Below are positions 38,817 to 48,230 of a stretch of 64,000 bases of DNA, one piece after another. The number at the start of each line of letters is the position of its first letter. Position 1 is the stretch's first letter. The stretch covers positions 1 to 64,000 of the forward strand of contig NZ_VTPY01000007.1 in NCBI RefSeq assembly GCF_008297955.1, in the 5' to 3' direction. Under the pieces are notes generated by a model. That model was not told the origin of the DNA. It saw only the letters and a list, made by a program, of their open reading frames with translations, and searched no databases. The translations under genes were made by a program, and so were the position numbers. This DNA is from Billgrantia pellis. GTDB taxonomy: Bacteria > Pseudomonadota > Gammaproteobacteria > Pseudomonadales > Halomonadaceae.

Positions 38817-39836
38817 TCACTTGGGCTGGTACTTCACCACCTGCTGGTCGATGGCGCCGAAGATGCTCTTGCCCTGTCGATCGAACATCTCGATGCGCAC
38901 CCGGTCGCCGAAGCGCATGAAAGGCGTCTTGACCTCGTCGTAGAGAATCTTCTCGACCATGCGCACTTCGGCCAGGCAGCTGTAGCCCACGCCGCCGTCG
39001 GCGATCGGCTTGCCCGGGCCGCCGTTGGCGTCGGGGTTGGAGACGGTGCCCGAGCCGACGATGGCACCGGCGCCCAGGTAGCGGGTGCGTGCGGCGTGGG
39101 CGACCAACTCCGGGAAGCTGAAGATCATGTCCGGCCCGGCTTCCGGCTCGCCGAACTTCTCGCCGTTCAGGTGTACCGTCAACGGCAGGTGCACCTTGCC
39201 CTCCTGCCAGGCGTCACCCAGTTCGTCGGGAGTGACACAGATGGGCGAGAAGCTCGAGGCCGGCTTGGCCTGGAAAAAGCCGAAACCCTTGGCCAGTTCG
39301 CCAGGAATCAGTCCGCGCAGGCTGACGTCGTTGACCAGCATGAGCAGCTTGATGTGACCGGTGGCCTGCTCCGGGGTCACCGCCATGGGCACATCGTCCG
39401 TGATCACCGCGATCTCGCCCTCGAAGTCGATGCCGTGCTCCTCGCTGACCGCCTCGATGTCCTCGGTGGGGGCGAGAAAGCGATCGCCGCCGCCCTGGTA
39501 CATCAGTGGGTCGTTCCAGAAGCTCTCGGGCAGCTCGGCGCCGCGCGCCTGGCGCACCAGCTTGACGTGGTTGAGGTAGGCGGAGCCGTCGGCCCAGTGG
39601 AAACTGCGCGGCAGCGGCGAGTGCAGTTTGCTCTGGTCCAGCGTGAAGGCGCCCTCGGCGCTACCGTCGTTGAGCTCGGCGTAGCGCGCTTCCAGTTTGG
39701 GGCTCACGGCGTCCCAGTTCTCGATCGCCTGCTGCAGGGTGGCAGCAATGTCGCTGGCGGAAACGGCCTGACCCAGGTCGCGGGAAACCACGAGCAGTTC
39801 GCCGTCGCGGCCGTTCTTCAGGGTAGCGAGTTTCAT
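38817..39836 (-). CDS. Fumarylacetoacetate hydrolase family protein
   Basis: The 339-residue protein has the FAH fold with metal-binding acids in the DFEGEIAVITDDV segment and DVSLRGLIPGELAKGFGFFQ. Residues GSGTVSNPDANGG and FGDRVRIEMFDRQG lie towards the C-terminus. It cleaves fumarylacetoacetate to fumarate and acetoacetate, the last step of homogentisate breakdown. It is shorter than the ~430-residue FahA type and resembles the ~330-residue form found beside hmgA in many proteobacteria. It lies between hmgA and maiA on the same strand. Confidence 0.93.
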   Translation of the reverse strand: MKLATLKNGRDGELLVVSRDLGQAVSASDIAATLQQAIENWDAVSPKLEARYAELNDGSAEGAFTLDQSKLHSPLPRSFHWADGSAYLNHVKLVRQARGAELPESFWNDPLMYQGGGDRFLAPTEDIEAVSEEHGIDFEGEIAVITDDVPMAVTPEQATGHIKLLMLVNDVSLRGLIPGELAKGFGFFQAKPASSFSPICVTPDELGDAWQEGKVHLPLTVHLNGEKFGEPEAGPDMIFSFPELVAHAARTRYLGAGAIVGSGTVSNPDANGGPGKPIADGGVGYSCLAEVRMVEKILYDEVKTPFMRFGDRVRIEMFDRQGKSIFGAIDQQVVKYQPK

Positions 39837-39908
39837 CTTGTCTCAATCCTTTCGTCAGGGGCGGGGCTCGTCGGCCCCGTCCGGTTCAGCGATTCGTCGC
39901 TCAGGCTG

Positions 39909-41219
39909 TCAGGGCTGCTGCGAGTCGAAATGCGAGCGCAGCGTCGACCACACATCGACATAGTCGCGCTGGCGGAAGTCCGCATTCAGCGCTGCCTCGG
40001 TGGGATGGTAGACGTAGCGGCTCTCGAACATGAAGGCCAGCGTGGCATCCAGGCGCTGTGGAGTCAGCTCGGCGTTCGAGGCCTTCTCGAAGGTGTCGGC
40101 GTCGGGGCCGTGGGGCGACATGCAGTTGTGCAGGCTGGCGCCGCCGGGCAAAAAGCCCTCGGCCTTGGCGTCGTATTCGCCGTGGATCAAACCCATGAAT
40201 TCGCTCATCAGATTGCGATGGAAGTAGGGCGGGCGGAAGGTGCTCTCCGCCACCATCCAGCGCGGCGGGAAGATCACGAAGTCGATGTTGGCCATTCCCG
40301 GCGTATCGGAGGCCGAGGTCAGCACGGTGAAGATCGAGGGGTCGGGATGATCGAAGCTCACCGTGTTGATGGTATTGAAGCGCGCCAGGTCGTACTTGTA
40401 GGGGGCATAGTTGCCGTGCCAGGCCACCACGTCCAGCGGCGAGTGGTCGAGCTTCGTGGCCCAGAAGCGTCCGGAGAACTTGGCCACCAGCTCGAAGTCG
40501 CCGGAGAGATCCTCGTAAGCGGCCACCGGACTCTCGAAGTCACGCGGGTTGGCCAGGCCGTTGGCGCCGATGGGGCCGAGGCCGGGCAGCTCCAGGGGGC
40601 TGCCGTAGTTCTCGCAGATGTAGCCGCGGGCGGCGTCACTGCCTTGGGCCAGGCGCACCTGGAACTTCATCCCGCGGGGAATCACGGCGATCTCGCCGCC
40701 CTTGACCTCGAGTTCGCCGAGTTCGGTGCGCAGGCGCAGGCTGCCCTGCTGCGGCACGATCAGAAGCTCGCCGTCGGCATCGTAGAAGAAGCGTTCGGTC
40801 ATGTCCTGGTTGAAGGCGTAGACGTGTACGCCACAGCCGGCTTGGCTACCGGCGTCGCCGTTGACGGCGAGGGTCAGCAGCCCATCGATGAAGTCGGTGG
40901 GCTCGGCGGGAATCGGCAGCGGATCCCAGCGCATCTGGTTGGGGTCGGCGGCGGGCTTGGCCAGCGGCGAGGTGGCCACGCGGTTCTCGCCCAGCGGGCG
41001 ATACGCACTCTGCACCACCGAGGGACGGATGCGGTAGAGCCAGCTGCGCAGGTTCTCGTGGCGTGGTGCGGTAAAGGCCGAGCCGGTGAGCTGCTCGGCG
41101 TAGAGACCGTAGGCGCACTTTTGAGGCGAGTTCTGACCCACCGGTAGGGCGCCGGGCAGCGCCTCGCTGGCGAAGTGATTGCGAAAACCGCTCTGGTAGG
41201 CCAATGTCTCGTTCATCAT
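39909..41219 (-). CDS. hmgA: Homogentisate 1,2-dioxygenase
   Basis: The 436-residue cupin-fold dioxygenase opens the ring of homogentisate to maleylacetoacetate. It begins [20 protein letters not shown] as the family does. The Fe-ligand region [15 protein letters not shown] (His and Glu six apart) is followed by [12 protein letters not shown] with the last ligand. ATG 41219 and 41216 are both possible starts. It follows the DUF2783 gene by 12 bases and precedes fahA by 72 bases. Confidence 0.96.
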   Translation of the reverse strand: MMNETLAYQSGFRNHFASEALPGALPVGQNSPQKCAYGLYAEQLTGSAFTAPRHENLRSWLYRIRPSVVQSAYRPLGENRVATSPLAKPAADPNQMRWDPLPIPAEPTDFIDGLLTLAVNGDAGSQAGCGVHVYAFNQDMTERFFYDADGELLIVPQQGSLRLRTELGELEVKGGEIAVIPRGMKFQVRLAQGSDAARGYICENYGSPLELPGLGPIGANGLANPRDFESPVAAYEDLSGDFELVAKFSGRFWATKLDHSPLDVVAWHGNYAPYKYDLARFNTINTVSFDHPDPSIFTVLTSASDTPGMANIDFVIFPPRWMVAESTFRPPYFHRNLMSEFMGLIHGEYDAKAEGFLPGGASLHNCMSPHGPDADTFEKASNAELTPQRLDATLAFMFESRYVYHPTEAALNADFRQRDYVDVWSTLRSHFDSQQP

Positions 41220-41231
41220 GGGGGATCCCTC

Positions 41232-41462
41232 TCACTCGTTGTCTGTTGGCTTGTCTGGGGATGCCGCACCGGCAGCTTGGCCGGCAATGGCCAAGGCCTC
41301 CTCGAGCACCTGCTGATCGCCGATGTGGTTGGCCAGCAGCAGGATCAGCCGCGCGTTGATGCGCTCGCTCTCGGCCTCGCTACGCTCGCGATGCACCTCG
41401 GTCAGCGCGGCGTAGAAGGCGTCCGGGTCGGTGAAATTGGGGGTCAGTTCAAGCCGTGGCAT
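41232..41462 (-). CDS. DUF2783 small protein in the homogentisate cluster, possible MhaB-like coupling subunit
   Basis: The 76-residue protein has a helical core (FYAALTEVHRERSEAESERI, then LILLLANHIGDQQVLEEALA) matching the DUF2783 family and resembling the 67-residue protein at 30855-31058. Its ATG 41462 lies inside the end of the flavin hydroxylase gene (14-base overlap) behind GGAGG. The same two-gene arrangement occurs twice in this window. Coupling hydroxylation to NADH use, as described for P. putida MhaB, is the proposed role. Confidence 0.8.
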   Translation of the reverse strand: MPRLELTPNFTDPDAFYAALTEVHRERSEAESERINARLILLLANHIGDQQVLEEALAIAGQAAGAASPDKPTDNE

Positions 41463-43161
41463 GGCGCACCTCCTCGGCATCAAGGTGACGGCCCAGGGCG
41501 CGATCCAGCGCCTTATCGACGGCACCGGCCGATACCTCGCGCCAGCGGGCGGTGACGTGCTGGTCGGGGCGAATCAGGTAGGCGGTGCCGCCGGTGAGAC
41601 CGTAGCGTTCTCCTACCAGCGCCTCGGCATCCTCGATCAGCGTGCTGCGCGGCAGCTCGGCGAGCGCATGGGACGTGGGGCCGACGATCAGCAGAGCGAG
41701 ATCGTCGCGACGCGCGAGCAGCGTCGCGAGCTCGGCCTTGAGCGCCTCGGCCCGGGCGCTGTCGACGCGCCCATCCAGCAGCAGCACGAAACGGTTGCCC
41801 AATTGGTTGAGCAGCCAAGCCGGGCGGCCCGCCACCCGTACCGGAGCATCCTTGGTCGGGCTGCCGGGGCGCAGCCCATGGGGCAGACCCTCGGTCTCGT
41901 GGCCGTTGAGCGGCGAACCGTCGTAGTGGCACGGCATCGACAGGCGGCCGCTATTGACCAGGCGGCGGGCGAAAGGATAGTGCTCGGCCAGCTCCAGGGT
42001 GGTGTCGCGAAACAGCCGGCTGACGCGGCTCTTGGGCGAGATGAAGTCGGTGGCGCGGGTCGAGTTGAGGATGTTCTCGGCGGCGCCGTGCTGACGCTCG
42101 TCATTGTAGGTCGCCAGCAGCGCCTCGGGAGCGCGGCCCTTGAGCACGCGAGCCAGTTTCCACGCCAGATTCTCGGTACTCTGCAGCGCGCCGTTGGCGC
42201 CGCGGGCGCCGAAGGGCGAGACTTGGTGGGCCGCATCGCCCATGAAGAACACGCGGTGGTGAATATAATCATCCATCTTGCGACAGCGGAAGGTGTAGAC
42301 GCTGGCCCACTCGAGCTCGAACTCCACGTCCTCGCCGAGCATCGCCTGTACCCGGGGGCGGATGTTCGCCTCCTTCTTCTCCTCTTCCGGGTCGGCATCC
42401 CAACCCAACTGGAAGTCGATGCGCCAGACGTTGTCCGGCTGGCGATGCAGCAGCACCGACTGATTGGGGTGGAAGGGCGGGTCGAACCAGAACCAGCGCT
42501 CGGTGGGGAAACTCGCCTTCATGATCACGTCGGCGATCAGGAAGCGGTCCTGGAAGACCTGGCCTCGGCTCTCCAGGCCCAGCATGTCGCGGATCTTGCT
42601 GTTGGCCCCGTCGGCCACCAGCAGGTAGTCGCAGGTGAGGCGGTAGTCGCCATCCTCGGTATTGACCTGTACCTCGCTGCGTTCGGCTTGGCTGATGACC
42701 TCGGTGACCTTGTGCTTCCAGCGCAAGTCGATGCGGTCGGTGAGCGCGTCGACGCGGTTAACCAGGTACTCCTCGAAGTAGTACTGCTGCAGGTTGATAA
42801 AGGCCGGCATGCGGTGGCCCTCCTCCGGCAGCAGATCGAAGTGGTAGACCTCGCGCTCCTGGAAGAAGACGCGGCCGCGCTGCCAGGTCACGCCCTTGTC
42901 GACCATCGGTTGGGCGCAACCCAGGCGGTCGAGGATCTCCAATGTGCGCTTGGCGAAGCAGATCGCCCGTGAGCCGACGCTGACGGTGTTATTGTCATCG
43001 AGCACGACGCTCTCGACGCCCTGCTGTGCCAGGTCGATGGCCATGGCCAGGCCGGTGGGGCCGGCACCGACGATCACCACGGGGCAGTGGCGTACGACAT
43101 GGTGGTCGAGTTCCGGCGGGCGTCGATACGGGTAGACGGGATTATTGTAAGTCGTAGGCAT
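41449..43161 (-). CDS. FAD-dependent aromatic hydroxylase (MhaA-like), copy 2
   Basis: The 570-residue flavoprotein has GAGPTG at 32-37, a DGANSKIRDMLGLESRGQVF segment and the FAD motif GDAAHQVSPFGARGANGALQ. A thioredoxin-like C-terminal domain contains YLIRPDQHVTARW. Its place ahead of a DUF2783 gene and hmgA suggests it makes homogentisate from a hydroxyphenylacetate, as MhaA does from 3-hydroxyphenylacetate in P. putida. ATG 43161 has GGAGGAAGC directly upstream; the frame to 43218 is longer but lacks a site. It is clearly homologous to the protein encoded at 29174-30853. Confidence 0.88.
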   Translation of the reverse strand: MPTTYNNPVYPYRRPPELDHHVVRHCPVVIVGAGPTGLAMAIDLAQQGVESVVLDDNNTVSVGSRAICFAKRTLEILDRLGCAQPMVDKGVTWQRGRVFFQEREVYHFDLLPEEGHRMPAFINLQQYYFEEYLVNRVDALTDRIDLRWKHKVTEVISQAERSEVQVNTEDGDYRLTCDYLLVADGANSKIRDMLGLESRGQVFQDRFLIADVIMKASFPTERWFWFDPPFHPNQSVLLHRQPDNVWRIDFQLGWDADPEEEKKEANIRPRVQAMLGEDVEFELEWASVYTFRCRKMDDYIHHRVFFMGDAAHQVSPFGARGANGALQSTENLAWKLARVLKGRAPEALLATYNDERQHGAAENILNSTRATDFISPKSRVSRLFRDTTLELAEHYPFARRLVNSGRLSMPCHYDGSPLNGHETEGLPHGLRPGSPTKDAPVRVAGRPAWLLNQLGNRFVLLLDGRVDSARAEALKAELATLLARRDDLALLIVGPTSHALAELPRSTLIEDAEALVGERYGLTGGTAYLIRPDQHVTARWREVSAGAVDKALDRALGRHLDAEEVRHATA

Positions 43162-43254
43162 GCTTCCTCCGGCCGGGACTGACGGACCTTCGTTTCGCCT
43201 TGCCCCGGCATCGCTCACCAGGCCGTGGCTCTGGCGAGGCTTGTTGATGACGGC

Positions 43255-44223
43255 TTACTGGTTCTCGACGGCTTCCTGCAGCGAGTGCCACATCTGCGTG
43301 TCGCGCTCGGCGGTCCAGATGCGTGGGTCGGGATATTCGCCGCCGGCCTCATCAAAGCAGCGGGTGATGTCGAACGGCAGGCAGTGGTCGAAGATCACCC
43401 AGTGACCGTACTTCGGCTTGAGCTTGGCGTAGGTTTCGGAGTAGCACTCGGAGAGCGACTTGCCGGCGGCTTTGCCCGCCTTGACGCTTTCGTACATGTC
43501 GGCAAGGAAGTCACGGGTGCCCTGGATCGCTTCCTGGCACTGCTCGGGCGACTGCAGCGCCTCGCCGCGGCCCGGTACCAGTTTCTGCGGGGCCATGGCC
43601 TGCAGGCGGTCGAGGGTCGCCGGCCAGTCCTCGTGGTAGGCGTCGCCGGTGTAGGGGGTGGCGCCGTATTCGACCAGATCGCCGGAAAACATCACCTTTT
43701 CCTCGGGCAGCCAGACGACGGTATCGCCTTTGGTGTGGCCGCGACCCAGATGAAGGATGCGCACCTCACGCTTGCCCATGAACACCGTCAGCTCCTTCTG
43801 GAACACGATGTTGGGCCAGGTCAGGCCGGGCACCGAGTCGACGCCCTTGAACAGGCGCGGGAAGCGGCCGACCTCGGACTCGTAGTCCTGCTGGCCGCGC
43901 TCGACGATCAGATCAAAGGTGTTCTGGCTGGCGTAGAGGTTCTCGGCCTCATAGGCCGAGGCGCCGAGTACGCGTACGGCGTGGTAATGGGTCAACACCA
44001 CGTGCTTGATCGGCAGGTCGGTCACCTCGCGAATGCGGCGGATCACGTCCTGAGCCATGATCGGCGTGGCCTGGGTGTCGATCACCATGACGCTGTCGTC
44101 GCCGATGACGACACCGGTATTGGGATCGCCCTCGGCCGTATAGGCATACAGGCCCTCCGCCAGCTGGGTGAAGCTGACCTGCTTCTCTTCGGTATCGGCA
44201 TGCGAGGCGAATGTCTTGCTCAT
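43255..44223 (-). CDS. MBL-fold protein with degenerate metal motif
   Basis: The 322-residue protein has a metallo-beta-lactamase core: GDDSVMVIDTQATPIMAQDV, THYHAVRV, HLGRGHTKGDTVVWLP and FSGDLVEYGATPYTGD. In place of the usual HxHxDH it has H79-Y-H81-A-V-R, so the Asp and third His of the motif are missing. At most one metal site may remain. GGAGGAACC precedes ATG 44223. It is first gene of the minus-strand homogentisate run and is divergent from the TRAP transporter. A thioesterase or lactonase role is possible but unproved. Confidence 0.8.
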   Translation of the reverse strand: MSKTFASHADTEEKQVSFTQLAEGLYAYTAEGDPNTGVVIGDDSVMVIDTQATPIMAQDVIRRIREVTDLPIKHVVLTHYHAVRVLGASAYEAENLYASQNTFDLIVERGQQDYESEVGRFPRLFKGVDSVPGLTWPNIVFQKELTVFMGKREVRILHLGRGHTKGDTVVWLPEEKVMFSGDLVEYGATPYTGDAYHEDWPATLDRLQAMAPQKLVPGRGEALQSPEQCQEAIQGTRDFLADMYESVKAGKAAGKSLSECYSETYAKLKPKYGHWVIFDHCLPFDITRCFDEAGGEYPDPRIWTAERDTQMWHSLQEAVENQ

Positions 44224-44608
44224 GGTTCCTCCAATATCGTCAGGGGCGCCGCGGCGGGGCGACGTGCAGGCCGGATCATGGCCGTGTGGGATGGGCATGG
44301 CTGCCAGCATAGTTGTTAATGAAACTATATGTCCAGCAGACCACGTACCAGCCCGCGAAGCAAGTGCGGCAAGAAAGGCGAAATATTGTCCTAGATCATG
44401 TGTTTTGCGTGCTTTTGCGACCTAAGTCTAATGCCGCTGAAAGCCAAATTAGTTGCAGGGGAGAGTAACTGGCGGCATGGTGACAGCGGGAATAAGAACA
44501 GGCTGTCGTACGCAGGCCTCACTGCTGGCCAGCGCTCAGTCGCAATACAACAACGCAGATAGACACACGTGGCGCGAGTACGCCTCCCGCGACGACCAGG
44601 AGCACGCA
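44224..44608. other. Divergent regulatory region (385 bases) between the MBL and dctP genes
   Basis: This region separates the minus-strand homogentisate genes from the plus-strand TRAP transporter. It has a 20-bp palindrome at 44309-44328 and an AT-richer stretch to about 44460 that should hold both promoters. I see no gene in it. Confidence 0.6.
44309..44328. promoter_or_regulatory. Candidate MarR- or IclR-type operator
   Basis: ATAGTT and AACTAT form a perfect 6-bp inverted repeat around 8 bases, 86 bases before the MBL start. The MarR gene at 47547 and the IclR gene at 48231 are the candidate binders. Confidence 0.45.
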
Positions 44609-45664
44609 ATGACAAACTCCAATCGCCTCATGATCGGCGCCGTGGCGGCGCTGAGCCTTGGCTTCGGCACGCCGGTCTTGGCCGAGACCACCATCAACGT
44701 CAGCAGCTGGGGTGGGCCGAACCACGGCATCAATACCATTGTCTGGCCCACCTGGAAGGCCTGGATCGAGGAAGCGACCGAGGGCCGGGTAACGCTACAG
44801 GTCAACGAGGACCTCGGTCCGCCCAACGCGCAGATGGCATTGGTAGCCGACGGGGTCGCGGATGCCAGTTGGATCTTTCACGGCCACATGCCGGGTCGCT
44901 TCGAGCTGACCAAGCTGCCGGAATTTCCCACCTTCGAGGCGTTTTCGTCCGAAGCCGCGTCGTCCGCTTACTGGACGACTTACCAGGAGCATCTCGCCCA
45001 GGGCAACGAGCACCGCGGCTTGGAGGTCATGGCTGTCGGCGTTCACGGGCCGGGTCAGATCTTCTCCGCCGAGCTGGTCGAAACCGTTGATCAGTTGGAA
45101 GGCAAGCGGCTGCGCACGGGCGGTGGCCTGATGAGTGAACTGGCGGATGCCATCGGCGTGACCGGCGTGGCGCTGCCGCCCACCGGTGTTTACGAGGCCG
45201 CTTCCCAGGGTGTCATCGACGGCGCCATGCTGACCCTCGAGGGGCTTCGCAGTTTCCGCGTGGCCGAGGTACTGCCGAATACGCTGACGGTGGATGGCGG
45301 TTTCTACCGCGGCAGCTTCGCCATCATCATGAGTCCCATGGTGTGGGATCGTGTGTCGGCGGAAGATCGCGAGGCCATCGAGAGGGTGTCGGGCGAACAG
45401 CTGTCACGCCTGTTCGGCTACATGATGGATGTGTCGGACGAGCGTGGTGTCGAGTTCGCCAAGGAGCTCGGCAATACCTTCACCCAGGCCTCCGAGGACG
45501 ACATTGCCATGCTCCGCGAGGTCAGTGACGAGCTGATCGAGGCATGGGCCGACAAGGTCAGTCGCGGCGACCTCGACGCTCGCGAGGCCTTGAGCTTCTT
45601 CCGCGACCAGCTCGGCGTGGCGGCCGGGGAAGAGAGCATCGCGTCTCGCGTGGTACAGCAGTAA
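44609..45664 (+). CDS. TRAP transporter substrate-binding protein DctP
   Basis: The 351-residue periplasmic protein has a signal peptide (about 1-25) and DctP motifs GPPNAQMALVADGVADASWI, RTGGGLMSELADAI and GVIDGAMLTLEGLRSFR. It is followed after 17 bases by DctQ and then DctM, a complete tripartite transporter using a sodium or proton gradient. Divergence from the homogentisate genes suggests an aromatic acid such as a hydroxyphenylacetate as ligand. AGGAG precedes ATG 44609. It is a close paralogue of the orphan DctP at 18034-19095. Confidence 0.93.
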   Translation: MTNSNRLMIGAVAALSLGFGTPVLAETTINVSSWGGPNHGINTIVWPTWKAWIEEATEGRVTLQVNEDLGPPNAQMALVADGVADASWIFHGHMPGRFELTKLPEFPTFEAFSSEAASSAYWTTYQEHLAQGNEHRGLEVMAVGVHGPGQIFSAELVETVDQLEGKRLRTGGGLMSELADAIGVTGVALPPTGVYEAASQGVIDGAMLTLEGLRSFRVAEVLPNTLTVDGGFYRGSFAIIMSPMVWDRVSAEDREAIERVSGEQLSRLFGYMMDVSDERGVEFAKELGNTFTQASEDDIAMLREVSDELIEAWADKVSRGDLDAREALSFFRDQLGVAAGEESIASRVVQQ

Positions 45665-45681
45665 CCCATCAGGAGCCAATC

Positions 45682-46233
45682 ATGACCAGCCTGTCGACCC
45701 GTTGGCAGCGTGTCGGTCGGGTCATGCAGCTGGGGCTGGAGGGAGTGGCGGGCGCCACTCTCTTTGCCATGATGCTGCTGACCACGGCGGACGTCGCCGG
45801 CCGTTTCTTCTTCAACTCGCCGATTCTCGGCACCGTCGAGCTGACCCAACTGATGCTGGCGGCGGTGGTGTTCCTATCGCTGCCGGTGGTGTGCTGGCGC
45901 GAGGAGCACGTCAGCGTGGACCTGCTCGACACGATCTTCCCTTCGCGGCTGATCTGGATTCGCCAGGTCCTGGTCAATCTGATCGTCACCGCGGCATTGT
46001 GGGTGATGGCCAGCCGCGTCTGGGCCCTGGGCGCGCGGGCCTTCGAATGGGGAGACGTGACCGAATTCCTGCGCATCCCGGTCGGCTACCTGATCTACCT
46101 GATGGCCGCCATGCTGGCCGTTTCCGCCCTGTTGACCCTGCTGCGTGCGGTGCGTTACCTGCTCGAGGGCATCGGGATGGTCGAACGGGGCGGTCCCCTC
46201 AGTCCCGAGAAAGCCCCGGGAGGTGATAAGTGA
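45682..46233 (+). CDS. TRAP transporter small permease DctQ
   Basis: The 183-residue protein has four membrane spans (about 20-40, 50-72, 88-110, 130-155) with the DctQ pattern TTADVAGRFFFNSPILGTVELTQ-like segment from residue 33 and CWREEHVSVDLL. It forms the membrane part of the transporter with DctM. AGGAG at 45671-45675 supports ATG 45682. Its stop overlaps the dctM GTG start by three bases. Confidence 0.9.
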   Translation: MTSLSTRWQRVGRVMQLGLEGVAGATLFAMMLLTTADVAGRFFFNSPILGTVELTQLMLAAVVFLSLPVVCWREEHVSVDLLDTIFPSRLIWIRQVLVNLIVTAALWVMASRVWALGARAFEWGDVTEFLRIPVGYLIYLMAAMLAVSALLTLLRAVRYLLEGIGMVERGGPLSPEKAPGGDK

Positions 46234-47525
46234 TCGAAGCACTCTACGGGTTCGCCGCCCTGCTGCTGCTGGCGTTTCTGCGGGTACCGCTGGCCTTCGC
46301 CATGGGGATCGTCGGTTTCCTGGGCTTCTACTTTCTTACCGGCAACTGGAGCGCCGCCGAGTCGATGGCCGCGCGGCGGGTGATCGACACGGCCATGGAT
46401 TATGGCCTATCGGTGATCCCGCTGTTCATCCTGATGGGCAACCTGGTGTCGCACGCTGGGCTGTCCGATGCGCTGTTTCGTGCCTCCAATGGCTTTCTCG
46501 GTCATCGCAAGGGCGGCCAGGCCATGGCCACCATCGTCGCTTGCGGCGGCTTCAGCGCCATCTGCGGCTCGAGTCTTGCCACCGCCGCCACCATGGGTCG
46601 GGTGGCGATGCCGCAGATGCGTAAGTACGGCTACAAGGACACCCTGGCCTCGGCCTCCATCGCCGCTGGCGGCACGTTGGGCATCCTGATTCCGCCCAGC
46701 GTGATGCTGGTGATCTACGGCATCCTCACCGAGACCAGCATACGCGAGCTGTTCGCCGCCGGTTTCATTCCCGGCATGCTGGGTATCGTGCTCTACCTGG
46801 TGGCGGTGAAATGGGTGATGTGGCGCGACCCCGACGCCGGCCCGGCCGGTGAGAAGGTCGAGTGGCCCGAGCGTATCAAGGCGCTGAAGAGCGTGGGCGA
46901 CACCCTGGCGCTATTCGTGCTGGTGATCGGCGGTATCTATCTCGGCGTGTTCACCCCCACCGAGGCGGCGGGCATCGGTGCCATGGGCGCCTTCCTGATC
47001 GCCCTGCTGCGGCGTGCGCTGACGGTGCAGGTCCTGATGAACGTGCTGATGGACACCGTGCGCACCACCGCCATGCTGTTCGCCGTGGTGCTCACTGCGT
47101 TGATCTTTGCCAACTTCATCAATCGGGCGGGGCTGCCGAGCGACCTGCTGGCCTTCGTCAACGGGCTCGACATCGCACCGTTCCTGGTGATCCTGGTGAT
47201 ACTCGCCATCTACGTACTGCTGGGCTGCGTGTTCGAGAGCATGTCGATGCTGTTGCTCACCGTGCCGGTATTCTTCCCGGTGGTGGCGGGGCTGGGCTAC
47301 GACCTGGTGTGGTTCGGTATTCTGGTGGTGATCGTGATCGAGATCAGCCTGATCACGCCGCCGGTGGGGATGAACGTGTTCGTGCTGCGGGCGGTGCTGC
47401 CGGACGTCTCCACGGGCACGATCTTCCGCGGCGTGACGCCGTTCTGGGTGGCGGGCATGGTGCGTGCGTTGCTGGTACTGCTGGTCCCGAGTATCGTGCT
47501 GTTCCTGCCGCAGTTGCTGTATTGA
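46230..47525 (+). CDS. TRAP transporter large permease DctM
   Basis: The 431-residue permease has about 12 spans and DctM motifs: AFAMGIVGFLGFYFL, SVIPLFILMGNLVSHAGLSD, the SSLATAATMGRVAMPQMRKYG loop and AAGGTLGILIPPSVMLVIYG. It starts at GTG 46230 within GTGA shared with the dctQ stop. DctQM here could also serve the orphan DctP encoded at 18034. Confidence 0.93.
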   Translation: MIEALYGFAALLLLAFLRVPLAFAMGIVGFLGFYFLTGNWSAAESMAARRVIDTAMDYGLSVIPLFILMGNLVSHAGLSDALFRASNGFLGHRKGGQAMATIVACGGFSAICGSSLATAATMGRVAMPQMRKYGYKDTLASASIAAGGTLGILIPPSVMLVIYGILTETSIRELFAAGFIPGMLGIVLYLVAVKWVMWRDPDAGPAGEKVEWPERIKALKSVGDTLALFVLVIGGIYLGVFTPTEAAGIGAMGAFLIALLRRALTVQVLMNVLMDTVRTTAMLFAVVLTALIFANFINRAGLPSDLLAFVNGLDIAPFLVILVILAIYVLLGCVFESMSMLLLTVPVFFPVVAGLGYDLVWFGILVVIVIEISLITPPVGMNVFVLRAVLPDVSTGTIFRGVTPFWVAGMVRALLVLLVPSIVLFLPQLLY

Positions 47526-47546
47526 TTCGAGCCGAGGAGTGCCGTG

Positions 47547-48056
47547 ATGAACAGGGAAGAGGGCCGGGCCGGCTTCGCCATCGGTGGCGATGACGAGCGG
47601 GATGCTCCGCCGGCGAAGCCCGAGCTGGATTTGAACCAATTTCTGCCCTATCGGCTCAACAGTCTGGCCGACCGCATCAGCCAGGCCCTGGCGCAGCTTT
47701 ACGAGGAGCGTTACCAGCTCAATATCGCGCAGTGGCGGGTGCTCGCCTGGCTCAGCCACTGCGACGAGCTGACCGCCAAGAAGGTCTGCACCTACACCAA
47801 CATGGACAAGGCCCGCGTGTCGCGGGCAATCCAGGCGCTGGAGGATCGCGGTCTGATCCACCGCACGCCGTCACCCAGGGATCAGCGTTTGCACGACTTG
47901 CATCTCACCTCGGCGGGGCAGGCTCTGCTCGCTGAACTCGTTCCCGAAGCCCAGGCCTGGGAGGCGGGGTTGGTAGCGACTCTTACCGCTGGGGAATATC
48001 GCGACCTGCTCAATGTGATGCGCAAGCTCGAACGGCAGTTGGAGCGGATTGGTTAA
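47547..48056 (+). CDS. MarR-family regulator
   Basis: The 169-residue regulator has a winged helix between about 55 and 140: QWRVLAWLSHCDELTAKKVC, NMDKARVSRAIQALEDRGLI and the wing RTPSPRDQRLHDLHLT. It follows dctM by 21 bases on the same strand, so it is probably part of the TRAP operon and may control it and the divergent homogentisate genes in response to an aromatic acid, as HpaR-type MarR proteins do. GAGGAG at 47534-47539 fits ATG 47547; GTG 47544 is the alternative. Confidence 0.88.
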   Translation: MNREEGRAGFAIGGDDERDAPPAKPELDLNQFLPYRLNSLADRISQALAQLYEERYQLNIAQWRVLAWLSHCDELTAKKVCTYTNMDKARVSRAIQALEDRGLIHRTPSPRDQRLHDLHLTSAGQALLAELVPEAQAWEAGLVATLTAGEYRDLLNVMRKLERQLERIG

Positions 48057-48230
48057 GCGCCTCGCCGCGGCAGTGCCCGCCGCGAAGGCCGGGCGCAGGC
48101 TGTGGCGCATCCACTCGAACTCCTTGGCGATATCCTTGATACCCACTCTGCTGGAAGCGGAAATGCTTGCCGGCGAAGCTTGGGCCGAACGTGCCGAGGG
48201 CCAGCGTCAGGATGGCAAGCGCCGAATCAT

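Noticed and set aside
38790-41147. A 785-residue plus-strand gene opposite fahA and hmgA
   Set aside because: It is antisense to two unmistakable catabolic genes and has no recognisable domain or ribosome site.
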